A stretch of 64,000 bases of DNA from Hansschlegelia plantiphila (GCF_027922265.1 NZ_BSFI01000004.1:186001-250000), one strand, 5' to 3'. Shown: positions 1 to 9,181, counted from the stretch's first letter. Notes: generated by a model from the letters alone, not told the origin. A program made the numbers and translations.

Positions 1-545
1 TTGAGGTCGGAGGCGATGTTGAGCGCGGCCTGCTTGACGAAGAACGACACCATGCCGGGGTTGGCGCCGCAGGTGGAGACGGCCGTCGGCCCGCCCGGAT
101 TACGGGCGCGGGCGTCGAGAGTCATCTGGCGGAGCGCGTAGTTCGAGCGCTCGCTCGGACCCTTGGTCTTGTCGAAGTAGAAGCCGAGCCAGGGCTCGTT
201 GACGGTGTCGATATAGAGGCAGCCGAGCTCGCGGCAGAGCTCCATGATGTCGACTGACGAGGTGTCGACCGACAGGTTCACGCAGAAGCCCCGGCCCGGG
301 CCGTTGGTCAGCAGCGGCGTCAGCAGCTCGCGGTAATTGTCTTTCGTGACGTGCTTCTGGATGAAGGGCACGCCGTATTCGTCGAGCACGCGCTTGTTGA
401 GGTCGCTCGGATCGATCGCGACGATCCGGCTTCTGTCGTACTCGAAATGACGGTCGATGAGCGGCAGGGTCCCGCGACCGATCGAACCGAAGCCGATCAT
501 CACGATGGGACCGTCGATCTTGCCGTACACCGGGTAGTCGGTCAT
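1..545 (-). CDS. hss: Homospermidine synthase, N-terminal part (cut by window edge)
   Basis: This enzyme makes sym-homospermidine from putrescine (or from spermidine plus putrescine) in an NAD+-dependent reaction in the cytoplasm. The translated N-terminus starts MTDYPVYGKIDGPIVMIG and continues with GFGSIGRG, a Rossmann-type nucleotide-binding glycine motif. Further on, the segments NLSVDTSS, YIDTVNEPW and TCGANPGMVS match conserved parts of the bacterial family. About 181 codons are present; the family is usually near 480 residues, so the C-terminal part lies beyond the left edge. The start is the ATG at 545, with an AGGAG-like site about 8-10 bases upstream. The ornithine/lysine decarboxylase that would supply putrescine is at 14.5 kb, together with a GNAT gene; in many relatives these genes lie closer to hss. 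Identity is secure from several motifs. Confidence 0.9.
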   Translation of the reverse strand, partial: MTDYPVYGKIDGPIVMIGFGSIGRGTLPLIDRHFEYDRSRIVAIDPSDLNKRVLDEYGVPFIQKHVTKDNYRELLTPLLTNGPGRGFCVNLSVDTSSVDIMELCRELGCLYIDTVNEPWLGFYFDKTKGPSERSNYALRQMTLDARARNPGGPTAVSTCGANPGMVSFFVKQAALNIASDL

Positions 546-692
546 TCGGGGGGCGCTCCTCGGCCGTTTGAGGCTGGCCGTCGAGGCGGCCGCCGGGCGG
601 CCAGATAAAGGCCGAACGGCCTGTGATAATCAACCGTTCGCGCGCCTCTCCCCGGCCATTGCGGCCTTTCGTCCCCCGTCCGCCTCGTGCGC

Positions 693-1991
693 TTACCCCG
701 CGAAAGCGGGCTTCGCCGCTCCCGCCGCCGGCGAAGCGTCGATCAGCCGGCGACGCATAGGCGCGAGCGCGAACAGCGCGAGAAGGCCGGTCAGCACGTC
801 CATCGCGATGATGATGCCGAACACCGGCATCCAGCTGCCCGTGGAGGCGAAGATCAGCGCCGCGATCGGTCCGCCCAGCACCGATCCGACGCCTTGGGCC
901 ATGTAGAGGAAGCCGTAGTTCTTGGTGGCGTGGGTTTCGCCGAAGGTGTCCGTCAGCGTCGATGGGAACAGCGAGAAGATCTCGCCCCAGCCGAAGAACA
1001 CGACGCCCGACATCAGCACGTAGAGCAGCGGATCCTCACGCACCATCACGAGAAGCGCGATGGCGAGCCCCTCGCCGATGAAGGCGATCGCCATGGTCTT
1101 CTCGCGGCCGATGCGGTCCGAGATGAAGCCGAAAATCGGTCGCGTCAGGCCGTTGGTGATGCGGTCGATGGTGAGCGCCAGCGGCAGCGCCGCGAAGCCC
1201 AGCACCAGGACCTTCTCGTCGATGCCGAACGATCGCGAGAAGGTGGCGAACTGCGAGATCACCATCAGGCCGCCGGTCGACATCATCGTCATCATGACGA
1301 ACATCAGCCAGAACACCGGCGTCTTCAGCATCTCGCGGCTGTTGTAGTCGCGGCGGGTCCGCATCGACCCGACGGCGGGCTCCGGCCGGTCCGCCGTCCC
1401 GTGCTCCGGCGCCGGCTTGAGGAACGCCGCCGCCGCCACGCCGACGACGCCCTGGATCAGGCCGAACACGATCAGCGTGTGCTGGAGACCGGCGGTCGAC
1501 AGGGTCGAGGAGATCGGGAAGTTGAGGAAGATCGCGCCGAAGCCGTAGCCCGCGGCCGCCATGCCGACGGCGAAGCCCCGTTTGTCGGGAAACCACTTCA
1601 CCATCTGACCGACGATGCCGATATAGACGATGCCGGTGCCGATCCCGCCCAGAACGCCGTAGGCGACGTAGACCGCCGGCAGACTGGTCGCGTAGGCCGT
1701 CAGCACCCAGCTCAGCCCTGACAGCGCGCAGCCGGCCATCACGAGCAGGCGCGGGCCGAACTTCTCGACCAGCGCGCCCTGCGCGGGCGACAGCCATGTC
1801 TGCAGCACGATCAGGATCGAAAACGTCACCTGCAGGTCGGCGAGCGTGCCGCCCACGGTTCCGAGCAGCGGCTTGGTGAACAGCGTCCAGACATATTGCG
1901 GGCTGGAGACCGCCATCATGGCGATCACGCCGAGCGCGAGCTGGATCCAGCGCGTGCGGTTCATGGCAGGTGCCGAGGTCGTCAAGATCAT
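693..1991 (-). CDS. MFS transporter, oxalate/formate antiporter (OxlT)-like
   Basis: This is a 12-helix inner-membrane carrier of the major facilitator superfamily. The N-terminus (MNRTRWIQLALGV, then a YVWTLFTKPL segment) and the repeated glycine-rich helices resemble the OxlT group of carboxylate antiporters. KWFPDKRGFAVG and the DRIGREKT loop are the expected cytoplasmic 2-3 and 8-9 loop motifs. A second OxlT-like carrier is encoded at 43.8 kb. The reading frame stays open further upstream, but that part is arginine-rich and does not look like a carrier N-terminus, so I start at the ATG at 1991, which follows GGAAGG; an ATG at 1964 is also possible. The gene is divergent from a GntR regulator with palindromes between them, so regulation by that protein is likely. 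No oxalate or formate catabolic gene is adjacent, so the substrate is unknown. Confidence 0.85.
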   Translation of the reverse strand: MILTTSAPAMNRTRWIQLALGVIAMMAVSSPQYVWTLFTKPLLGTVGGTLADLQVTFSILIVLQTWLSPAQGALVEKFGPRLLVMAGCALSGLSWVLTAYATSLPAVYVAYGVLGGIGTGIVYIGIVGQMVKWFPDKRGFAVGMAAAGYGFGAIFLNFPISSTLSTAGLQHTLIVFGLIQGVVGVAAAAFLKPAPEHGTADRPEPAVGSMRTRRDYNSREMLKTPVFWLMFVMMTMMSTGGLMVISQFATFSRSFGIDEKVLVLGFAALPLALTIDRITNGLTRPIFGFISDRIGREKTMAIAFIGEGLAIALLVMVREDPLLYVLMSGVVFFGWGEIFSLFPSTLTDTFGETHATKNYGFLYMAQGVGSVLGGPIAALIFASTGSWMPVFGIIIAMDVLTGLLALFALAPMRRRLIDASPAAGAAKPAFAG

Positions 1992-2143
1992 GTCCTTCCG
2001 GTGTGTTCGGCTCTCCTTCGCAAGGTCGGGGCCAACCTGCGGCCGTCTGTCGTCGGTCGACCATCGCGCGCAATGGCATGCCAGGTTGCCCACGGGACGT
2101 GCGTCGCCGCCCATTTCTTCGGCGGCGGATCGGGGTCGACAGG

Positions 2144-2163
2144 GAGTTAACATGCGTTAACTC
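2144..2163. promoter_or_regulatory. Perfect inverted repeat, candidate GntR operator 1
   Basis: GAGTTAAC-ATGC-GTTAACTC has 8-base arms and a 4-base centre. It sits in the 215-base gap between the divergent MFS gene and the GntR gene, about 60 bases before the regulator start. Position and symmetry suit a dimeric repressor site. The link to the neighbouring regulator is inference. Confidence 0.6.
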
Positions 2164-2174
2164 TGCCTTGGAAT

Positions 2175-2188
2175 GATCACAATTGATC
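2175..2188. promoter_or_regulatory. Inverted repeat, candidate GntR operator 2
   Basis: GATCA-CAAT-TGATC lies just downstream of the first palindrome and has an unrelated sequence. It overlaps a possible TTG start of the regulator gene (2183), which favours the GTG start at 2207. It may be a second operator; short arms make chance occurrence possible. Confidence 0.4.
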
Positions 2189-2206
2189 GTCCGCAATGGG
2201 GTTTGC

Positions 2207-3190
2207 GTGCCGCAATCATCCGCCAGCGTTCGGGACCGTGTTTGGTCCGTCGTCCTGAAGGCGATCGCCACGGAAGCGATAGCGCCCGGCACAGTGCTCT
2301 TCGAAGCCGTGATCGCGGATGCTCTCGTCACGAGCCGGACCCCGGTGCGGGCCGCTCTCGAGATGCTGCGGGAGGACGGCCGCGTCGCGAAGCTCGAAGG
2401 TCGCGGCTATATCGTGCTGGCGCCCGACGGGAGCGCGCCCCGGCAGCGGCGGAGGATCGACCGCACCGGCTTTTCGGCGCTGTCGCACGGCTCCGCCGTC
2501 GGTCGCGCGCCCGCCGCCTGGTCGAGGCTGCTCGATCAGATGGAGGCGGAGATCGCGATGGCTGCGGTCCACGGTCCGCTGCGCATCCTCGAAGCGGAGG
2601 TGTCGAAGCTGCACGGCGTCTCCCGCACGGTGGTCCGCGAGGCGCTTTCCCGACTCGACAGGGGCGGGCTGATCTACAAGGACGAACAGCTCCACTGGAG
2701 AGTGACGCCTCTGACGATCCGACGCGTCCGGGATCTATACGAGCTCCGCCGCGCGCTCGAGCCGGTCGCGCTTCGCCGCGCCGCCGAGCGGGGAGGGCTC
2801 GCCCAGACGGCGGCCGACATGCGGGACCGCCTCGTGGCCCTCGGCGCGAGCCGGGATCCGGCCGCCGCCGACGTCCAGGCCTTCGAGCGCGAGCTGCACA
2901 TCGACATGCTCAGCCTCTGCTGCAATCCCGAGATCATGAAGGCCTTGAGGGTGGCGCAGGTGCAGGTCGCGTCCAACCGCGACCTCTTCGAAGCGATGGC
3001 GGCGTGGCACCCGATGATCATCGCCGAGCACATCGAGATCGCGAACAGCCTTGCGAATGGCGACGTCTCGGGGGCGGAGCGGCAGCTCATCGCCCATCTC
3101 AGCGACCGCAAGGTGGAGATCATCGAAGATCTGCTGGCGAAGGTCGCGACCTTCGAAACGCCGCTTCCGTCCTATCTGCAGCGGAGTTGA
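2207..3190 (+). CDS. GntR-family regulator with two winged-helix domains and an FCD domain
   Basis: This is a cytoplasmic transcription regulator of the FadR/FCD branch, with an unusual layout. A first GntR-type winged helix spans roughly residues 10-80 (recognition-helix region SRTPVRAALEMLREDGRV). A second complete one follows at about 105-165 (VSRTVVREALSRLDRGGLI). An all-helical FCD ligand domain fills the rest (LYELRRALEPVALRRAAE; later H-rich helices ending in LIAHLSDRKVEIIED). At about 327 residues it is some 90 longer than typical single-HTH FCD regulators. The GTG at 2207 is chosen because GGGG lies 5 bases upstream and the first domain begins soon after; a TTG at 2183 is the alternative. 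It is divergent from an OxlT-like carrier and probably controls it and itself, with a carboxylate as effector. Confidence 0.85.
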   Translation: MPQSSASVRDRVWSVVLKAIATEAIAPGTVLFEAVIADALVTSRTPVRAALEMLREDGRVAKLEGRGYIVLAPDGSAPRQRRRIDRTGFSALSHGSAVGRAPAAWSRLLDQMEAEIAMAAVHGPLRILEAEVSKLHGVSRTVVREALSRLDRGGLIYKDEQLHWRVTPLTIRRVRDLYELRRALEPVALRRAAERGGLAQTAADMRDRLVALGASRDPAAADVQAFERELHIDMLSLCCNPEIMKALRVAQVQVASNRDLFEAMAAWHPMIIAEHIEIANSLANGDVSGAERQLIAHLSDRKVEIIEDLLAKVATFETPLPSYLQRS

Positions 3191-3221
3191 CGCCCTTAGC
3201 GGCTTGGCTCGGCTACGGAAA

Positions 3222-3241
3222 CCGTTGCCGCCGGGCAACGG
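3222..3241 (+). terminator. Hairpin after the GntR gene
   Basis: CCGTTGCC-GCCG-GGCAACGG is a perfect 8-base-pair stem 31 bases after the GntR stop, followed some 9 bases later by a short CTTTT run. It is a plausible but weak intrinsic terminator. Confidence 0.5.
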
Positions 3242-3352
3242 CCCGTCGGCTTTTAGCCACGTCGCCTTCGTTTTCATCGTACGATCCGCGATGACCCGCT
3301 AAGTTACCTCCCAGAGCGGCCAGTTAGCCGTCCGCCTCCGAGGTTTCCGCAT

Positions 3353-4183
3353 ATGCGTCGCCGTCTCGCCGTTCTCCTCGCCGCCGCCCCGCTTGCGATC
3401 TTCGCATCCGCCGCGTCGGCCGCCGATATCTCGGTCGAGGCGCCTGCGACGGCCGTCGCGGTGGACGACGGCTGGACCGCGACGCTGAAGGGCACGGGCG
3501 TCTATGGCCCGCTGTTCGAAGGTTCGAACAAATACGGGTTTTCCGGCTATCCGGGCCTCGCGATCCGCAAGAAGAGCGAGCCGTGGAAGATCGGCGCGCC
3601 CGACGACGGCTTCGGCATCGCGATCGTCAACATGCCCTGGCTGCAGTTCGGCCCCGTCGCCCGCGTCCGCGCCGAGCGCGATTCGAGCGACGTGAAGCGC
3701 TTCTACGGCATGAAGGACATCGACTGGGCGGTGGAGCCCGGGGCGTTCCTCGAGGTCTACCCGACCGAGAACATCCGCCTGCGCGGCGAACTCCGGCACG
3801 GCGTTTCCGGCCACCACGGCTTCGTCGGCAACCTCGCCGCGGACTACATCTTCACGGTCGGCAACCTGGCGCTCACCGCCGGTCCGCGCGTGGAGATCGG
3901 CGACCACAAGTTCATGGACAAGTATTACGGGGTGACCGCCAGCGAGGCCGCCCAGAGCTCCCGCGCGTCGGAGTACGACGCCGGCGGCGGCGTCAAGTCG
4001 GTCGGCTTCACGGCCGCCGCGACCTATGCGTGGAACGAGAACTGGAGCACGACCGCCTTCGGCCGGTACGACCAGCTGGTCGGCGACGCCGCCGACAGCC
4101 CGGTCGCGAAGAAGCTCGGAACCAAGAGCTCCTTCACCGCCGGCGTCGGCGTCGGATACTCCTTCGACTGGAGCGCCTGGTGA
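3353..4183 (+). CDS. MipA/OmpV-family outer membrane protein
   Basis: This predicted 276-residue outer-membrane beta-barrel starts with a signal peptide (MRRRLAVLLAAAPLAIF, cleavage after ASA at about residue 23). The mature part has alternating strands and turns typical of MipA/OmpV proteins, such as GFSGYPGLAIRKK near the start and AGVGVGYSFDWSAW at the end; the final aromatic residue is the usual signal for outer-membrane assembly. Family members include the murein-transglycosylase scaffold MipA and several porin-like proteins, so the exact role is open. The gene stands alone: the GntR gene ends 160 bases upstream with a hairpin, and the next gene converges from the other strand 13 bases after its stop. 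The first ATG fits the signal peptide well. Confidence 0.85.
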   Translation: MRRRLAVLLAAAPLAIFASAASAADISVEAPATAVAVDDGWTATLKGTGVYGPLFEGSNKYGFSGYPGLAIRKKSEPWKIGAPDDGFGIAIVNMPWLQFGPVARVRAERDSSDVKRFYGMKDIDWAVEPGAFLEVYPTENIRLRGELRHGVSGHHGFVGNLAADYIFTVGNLALTAGPRVEIGDHKFMDKYYGVTASEAAQSSRASEYDAGGGVKSVGFTAAATYAWNENWSTTAFGRYDQLVGDAADSPVAKKLGTKSSFTAGVGVGYSFDWSAW

Positions 4184-4196
4184 TCTCCAGCCGGCG

Positions 4197-5813
4197 CTAC
4201 GGCGCCGGATGGAACTGATAAAGCCAGGTCTCGGTGAGCGTCTTGTCGCCGACCTTCAGATAGCAGCGCATGTCGACGGGCTCCGGCCCCTCGACCTTGA
4301 GGTCGAACTGGGCGCGCCAGTGGCCTTTGACGTCGCTCGGCACCGCCTCGGCGTAGATGTAAGAGAACGTCCCCCGCGACGCCCATAGCACGGGCTCGAC
4401 CGTCTGGCCGTAGGGGATGTCTTCGAGCGGGCCGCCGAGAAACTCGATCATGAACTTGCGCAGGCCAGGCGGCCGCGGCAGGCCCGGCTGGCCGCCGCGC
4501 CCAAGCCGTGTCGCGACGCACCGACCGAGACTCGTAGGAAACGGCTCCTCGTCCTGCCAGTAGAGCTTGTAGGCGAGGGCGATCGTCACGCCCGCCTTGG
4601 TCGGCTGGGCTGGGATCCAGTAGGCGACCACGTTGTCGTGGATCTCGTCGTCGGTCGGCAGCTCCACGAGCTGGACGGAGCCCTTGCCCCAGTCGCCGAC
4701 CGGCTCGACCCAGGTCGACGGCCGGTCCTGGTACTTCACGCCGTCCTGATAATGGTCGAACGCTCGGTCGCGCTGGAGCAGACCGAAGCCGCGCGGGTGC
4801 TCATCGGCGAAGGTCGACGTCATGATCCGCGGCGGATCGTTGAGGGGCCGCCAGATCCGTTCGCCCGCGCCGGTCCACATCGCGAGCCCGTCGGAATCGT
4901 GCACTTCCGGACGCCAGTCGATCAGCGTCGGCTTCGCGGTCTCCGAGAACCAGTACATCGAGGTCAGCGCGGCGAGGCCGACGCGGTCGACGTCCTTGCG
5001 CATGGTGACCGTGGCCTCGATCTCCATCAGCGTTCCGGCGGTGCGGTGGATCAGGAAGCGATAGGCGCCCGTCAGCGACGGCCCGTCGAGCAGCGCGAAC
5101 ACCGTGACGGGGTCTGAATCCGACATCGCCGGCTCGAACCAATAGGCGATGAAGTCGGGAAACTCCTCGGCCGCCCCCGGCTGCGGGAACAGCGCGACCC
5201 CGCGCGCCGACATGCCGACCTGGCCCTTCTCGCCGATCGCCCGGAAATAGGACGCGCCGAGGAAGGTCGCGAACGGTTCGCGCGTCTTCCAGTCGCCCTT
5301 GTCCGTGACCTGATCCTTGGCCTCGCGCACCCAGAAGCCGGCGAAGGCCGACGGCTGCGGGGCGAGCTTCCGCGCGACGCTGTCGGCCGGCATCTCGAAC
5401 AGCGAGGGATCATAGATGATCTCGCGCGCCTTGCCGTCGACGACGGCGTGCATCCGCACCGTCTTCGGGAAGTACTGCCCGACATGCATGAAGGTGATCG
5501 GATAGGCGCCGGGGCTGTCGGCGTAAAGCGCGTCGTCCGGCTTGAACTTCAGCTTGCCATGCGCGTCGTAGTCGATCTGCTGGACGATCGCCGGGTCAGG
5601 CCTCGCAGGCTCCTTGTAGGGCTTACCTGCAAGATCCTTGGCGAGCCGCTTGAGCAGGTCGTAGGAGAACGGCGCCGGCGGTCCGAGCTTCAGCCGGTCC
5701 GCGCCCTGCGCCATCGCGGTCCCGCCGAGCGCGACCGCGGCTTGCGCCGCGAGGCCGAGCTGCAGCAGGGTCCGGCGATTCAGCGGGCAGGCGGCGTCGG
5801 GCGTTCGGGACAT
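4197..5813 (-). CDS. Periplasmic glucan biosynthesis protein, OpgG/OpgD family (copy 1)
   Basis: Proteins of this family shape the beta-glucan backbone of osmoregulated periplasmic glucans. The 538-residue product begins with a twin-arginine-like leader (LNRRTLLQLGLAAQAAVALG, cleavage near TAMA-QGA), which resembles OpgD more than the Sec-exported OpgG. Family blocks are clear: FLGASYFRAIGEKGQ with GMSARGVALF, FALLDGPSLTGAYRF, SMYWFSE, HDSDGLAMWTG, and FGLLQRDRAFDHYQD. A paralogue is encoded at 11.0-12.6 kb and no opgH glycosyltransferase gene is in the window. I start at the ATG at 5813; two in-frame GTG codons lie 3 and 4 codons upstream. It converges on the MipA gene, and copA lies 100 bases upstream on the same strand. 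OpgG and OpgD cannot be told apart with certainty here. Confidence 0.88.
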   Translation of the reverse strand: MSRTPDAACPLNRRTLLQLGLAAQAAVALGGTAMAQGADRLKLGPPAPFSYDLLKRLAKDLAGKPYKEPARPDPAIVQQIDYDAHGKLKFKPDDALYADSPGAYPITFMHVGQYFPKTVRMHAVVDGKAREIIYDPSLFEMPADSVARKLAPQPSAFAGFWVREAKDQVTDKGDWKTREPFATFLGASYFRAIGEKGQVGMSARGVALFPQPGAAEEFPDFIAYWFEPAMSDSDPVTVFALLDGPSLTGAYRFLIHRTAGTLMEIEATVTMRKDVDRVGLAALTSMYWFSETAKPTLIDWRPEVHDSDGLAMWTGAGERIWRPLNDPPRIMTSTFADEHPRGFGLLQRDRAFDHYQDGVKYQDRPSTWVEPVGDWGKGSVQLVELPTDDEIHDNVVAYWIPAQPTKAGVTIALAYKLYWQDEEPFPTSLGRCVATRLGRGGQPGLPRPPGLRKFMIEFLGGPLEDIPYGQTVEPVLWASRGTFSYIYAEAVPSDVKGHWRAQFDLKVEGPEPVDMRCYLKVGDKTLTETWLYQFHPAP

Positions 5814-5912
5814 GGTTCGCACCACCGGGCTCGAGACTGGGCTGCCGGCTTATAGCGGAAATTACGGCGGGACGAGGAACGGCTCAGACGTCTTTCGCCG
5901 ATCGGCGAGGCC

Positions 5913-8135
5913 TCAGTCGTCCGGTGTCCAGCGCGCCAGCCGCAGGGCGTTGAGCACGACGCTCGCCGAGGACAGCGCCATCGCGGCGCCGGCGATCCCG
6001 GGCGACAGGGCGCCAAAGGCTGCGAGCGGCAGGCCGACGACATTGTAGACGAAGGCCCAGGCGAGGTTCTGGCGGATGTTCGCCACGGTCCGGCGCGACA
6101 GCAGGAGAGCGGCCGGAACCAGCACGGGATCCGGCCGGAGCAGCGCGACGCCCGCGGTCTCAAGCGCGACGTCCGCGCCGCCGCCCATCGCGATCCCGAG
6201 GTCGGCCGCCGCCAGCGCCGGCGCGTCGTTGACGCCGTCGCCGACCATCGCGACGCGCGATCCCTCCGCCTTGAGCCGCTGGATGGTCGCGAGCTTGTCG
6301 GCGGGCCGCGCTCCGGCCTCCACGCGGGAAATGCCGACGCCGCGCGCGATCGGCGCGGCGGCTTCCGCCGAATCGCCGGTCAGCATGATGATCTGAACGT
6401 TCAAGGCGGCGAGCCGCCTGACCGCCTCAGCCGCGCTCGGGCGGGGAGCGTCGGCGAAGGCGAGCACGCCTTTGGCGCGGCGCCCCTCCGACACCGCGAC
6501 CGCCGTGCGACCTTCGGCGGCGTGGCGGGCGAGCATCGCCTCGACCGGGGCGGTGTGCGCGCCAACCTCGGCGAGCAACCGCACGCCGCCGATTGCGACC
6601 CTGGCCCCGGCGACATCTCCGGAGACGCCGTCGCCCGGATGGGAGCGGATGTTGGTGGCCGCCGGTATTTGGAGCCCCTGTCCCTCCGCGGCCTCGACCA
6701 CCGCCTTGGCGAGCGGATGCTCCGAGCCGCGCTCCACGGCGGCGGCGAGCGCGAGCAGCTTCGTGGCGTCCCCGTCGATCGCCTCGGTCGCGACCAGAGC
6801 CGGGCGTCCGGCCGTCAGCGTGCCGGTCTTGTCGAAGATCACGGCGTCGATCCGGGCGGCGCGCTCTAGCGCTTCGACGTCGCGCACCAGCAATCCGGCC
6901 TTGGCGGCGGCGCCGGTGCCCGCGACCAGGGCTGCGGGCGTCGCCAGACCGAGCGCGCAGGGACAGGCGATCACGAGCACAGCGATGGCGTGGCCGAGCG
7001 CGGGGCCGGCGCCTGCGCCCGCCAGCAGCCAGCCGACCAGGGTTACGATTGCGATCGCGACCACGACGGGCACGAACACCGCCGTGACCCTGTCGACGAG
7101 ACGCTGCACCGGCGCCTTCGCGAGCTGCGCGCGCGCGACCAGCCGGCCGATGCGCGCGGGCGTCGCATCCTCGCCGACCGCGGTCGCCTCGACGACGAGG
7201 AAGCCGGCGCCGTTGAGCGAGCCTGCGATCACCGCGTCGCCCAAGGCCTTCTTCACCGGCTTGCTCTCGCCGGTCACCAGCTGCTCGTCGACGTCGCTCG
7301 CGCCTTCGGCGATCAGCCCATCGACGGGCACGCGTTCGCCCGGCCGCACCAGCACGACGTCGCCGAGGCCGAGCGCCTCGATCGGCGCCTCCTCTTCGCG
7401 TCCCGAGGCGTCGCGGCGGCGCGCGGTCTCGGGCGTCAGGGCGCCGAGCGCGGTGAGCGCGGCGGCGGTCCCGGAGGTCGCGCGGGCCTGCAGCAGGTTG
7501 CCGAGCAGGACGAAGCCGAGAACCGCGATCGAGGCCTCGAAATAGAGCGCGCCTGGCGTTCCGGCGATGACCTGGCCCGCGCTCCAGAAATACGCGGCGC
7601 TCGTGCCGAGCGCGACGAGCACGTCCATGTTGGCGGCCCCGCCCCTCAGCGAGGCATAGGCGCCGCGGTAGAAGCGGGCTCCGACCAGCGCCTGGACCGG
7701 CGTCGCGAGGGCGAGCTGCAGCCAGCCGGGCAGGACGCCGTGCGAGCCTGCCGCCATGCCGACCATTCCGGCGAGGAACGGCGCGCCAAGCACTGCCGTC
7801 ATCGCCAGCAGTGCGACGGTCCGGCGCTGGTCCTCGATGCGGGCCGCGGCGCGAGCGGCCTCGGCTTCACGGCGTTCTGCGGCGCCCGCCGGGCGCACAT
7901 GCGCCTCGTAGCCCGCGCGCCCGACCGCTGCGACCGCCGCGCCGGCATCGGGCGCGCCCGTGAAGCGAACGTCGGCGCGTTCCAGCGGCAGGTTGACGAC
8001 CGCTGAGGCGATCCCCGGCGTCGCTCCCAACACCTTCTCGATCCGCGCCGCGCAGGCCGCGCAATGCATGCCGTCGATGTCGAGCGTCAGCGTGGCGGCG
8101 TTCCGGAAGGCTTCGAGCGGTTCGGGTCGCGTCAT
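5913..8135 (-). CDS. copA: Copper-exporting P1B-type ATPase
   Basis: This inner-membrane ATPase exports Cu(I) from the cytoplasm. One N-terminal heavy-metal-associated domain carries GMHCAAC (Cys25, Cys28). The actuator TGES motif, the membrane metal site CPC (391-393), the phosphorylated DKTGTLT (Asp435), the SEHPLAKA nucleotide motif and the GDGVNDAPAL hinge are all present. FVYNVVGLPLAA and MALSSASVVLNALRL near the C-terminus carry the Tyr-Asn and Met-Ser-Ser residues that distinguish Cu(I) pumps from zinc or cadmium ones. At 740 residues the length is normal. The ATG at 8135 is preferred; an in-frame TTG lies 9 bases upstream. It is divergent from modA. I found no CueR gene and no clear MerR-type operator, so regulation is not visible. 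Confidence 0.95.
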   Translation of the reverse strand: MTRPEPLEAFRNAATLTLDIDGMHCAACAARIEKVLGATPGIASAVVNLPLERADVRFTGAPDAGAAVAAVGRAGYEAHVRPAGAAERREAEAARAAARIEDQRRTVALLAMTAVLGAPFLAGMVGMAAGSHGVLPGWLQLALATPVQALVGARFYRGAYASLRGGAANMDVLVALGTSAAYFWSAGQVIAGTPGALYFEASIAVLGFVLLGNLLQARATSGTAAALTALGALTPETARRRDASGREEEAPIEALGLGDVVLVRPGERVPVDGLIAEGASDVDEQLVTGESKPVKKALGDAVIAGSLNGAGFLVVEATAVGEDATPARIGRLVARAQLAKAPVQRLVDRVTAVFVPVVVAIAIVTLVGWLLAGAGAGPALGHAIAVLVIACPCALGLATPAALVAGTGAAAKAGLLVRDVEALERAARIDAVIFDKTGTLTAGRPALVATEAIDGDATKLLALAAAVERGSEHPLAKAVVEAAEGQGLQIPAATNIRSHPGDGVSGDVAGARVAIGGVRLLAEVGAHTAPVEAMLARHAAEGRTAVAVSEGRRAKGVLAFADAPRPSAAEAVRRLAALNVQIIMLTGDSAEAAAPIARGVGISRVEAGARPADKLATIQRLKAEGSRVAMVGDGVNDAPALAAADLGIAMGGGADVALETAGVALLRPDPVLVPAALLLSRRTVANIRQNLAWAFVYNVVGLPLAAFGALSPGIAGAAMALSSASVVLNALRLARWTPDD

Positions 8136-8367
8136 CTGCGTCAAATGTCCTGTCAGGCGCTTAGATGCGCCGCAGGCGTTGCAAGAACAAGCCTGAAGGC
8201 CTCCGCCCGCCTTGCGGCGCGTCCGCGACTACGGCATCGTCGCGCCCGATCGATCCCGCCGCTGATGGCGTTTTCATCCTCGCAAGCTGCGCCCCGATGG
8301 AGGCGCGGCGCGCGTCCGCTCCAGAACCGTGACGCCGCGAGGGCGCCCTCGCGCGGAGACCGCCGCC

Positions 8368-9177
8368 ATGACATTCAACCGCCGCTCGTTCGGACGGCTC
8401 GCCTTTTCCATCGCGCTCGCTCTCGCGCCGCTTTCGGCCCATGCGGAGGACGCCGTCGCCAAGCAGCCCGTGGTGGTGTTCGCCGCCGCCTCGCTGAAGA
8501 ACGCGCTCGACGCCGTCGCCAAGGACTGGACCAAGGAGACCGGAATCGAGGTGAAGGCGAGCTACGCCGCGTCCTCCGCGCTGGCCAAGCAGCTGGAGCA
8601 GGCGGCGCCCGCAGATATCTTCATCTCCGCCGACGTGCCGTGGATGGATTACGTCGCCGACAAGAAGCTGATCGTTCCCGAGAGCCGGATGGACCTGCTC
8701 GGCAACAGCCTCGTGCTTGTCGCCGGCCCAGGCTGGACCAAGGGCGACGTCGAGCTCAAGCAGGGCGTCGACCTCGCCGGGCTGCTCGGCGACGGACGCC
8801 TCGCGATGGGCGAGCCGAGCTCGGTGCCTGCCGGCAAGTACGGCAAGGCGGCGCTCACCAAGCTCGGCGTGTGGGACGCGGTCTCGCCCAAGGTGGCGGG
8901 CGCGGAGAACGTTCGCGCGGCGCTGGCGCTGGTCTCGCGAGGCGAGGCCCCCCTCGGAATCGTCTACAAGACCGACGCCGCCGCAGACCCGTCGGTGAAG
9001 ATCGTCGGGACCTTCCCGGAAGACAGCCATGCGCCGATCATCTATCCGGAGGCGAAGATGCTTTCTTCCAAGAACCCGAACGCCGACGCCTTCCTGAAGC
9101 GTCTGTCCTCGGCCTCAGCGAAGACGGCATTCGAAGCCGCGGGCTTCACGGTCGTCGCTCCGGCGGTCGGGAACTGA
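8368..9177 (+). CDS. modA: Molybdate ABC transporter, periplasmic binding protein
   Basis: ModA captures molybdate or tungstate in the periplasm and hands it to the ModB/ModC importer. The product has a signal peptide (MTFNRRSFGRLAFSIALALA, cleavage after AHA) and the diagnostic blocks VFAAASLKNALD, YAASSALAKQLEQ, ADIFISAD, GNSLVLVA, and LVSRGEAPLGIVYKTDA. Mature length of about 245 residues is usual. The ATG at 8368 has GGAG 9 bases upstream; an earlier in-frame ATG at 8329 would add residues before the signal peptide and is rejected. modB follows almost at once, then modC, forming a standard modABC operon. No ModE repressor gene or ModE box was recognised. Confidence 0.95.
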   Translation: MTFNRRSFGRLAFSIALALAPLSAHAEDAVAKQPVVVFAAASLKNALDAVAKDWTKETGIEVKASYAASSALAKQLEQAAPADIFISADVPWMDYVADKKLIVPESRMDLLGNSLVLVAGPGWTKGDVELKQGVDLAGLLGDGRLAMGEPSSVPAGKYGKAALTKLGVWDAVSPKVAGAENVRAALALVSRGEAPLGIVYKTDAAADPSVKIVGTFPEDSHAPIIYPEAKMLSSKNPNADAFLKRLSSASAKTAFEAAGFTVVAPAVGN

Positions 9178-9181
9178 CGCG

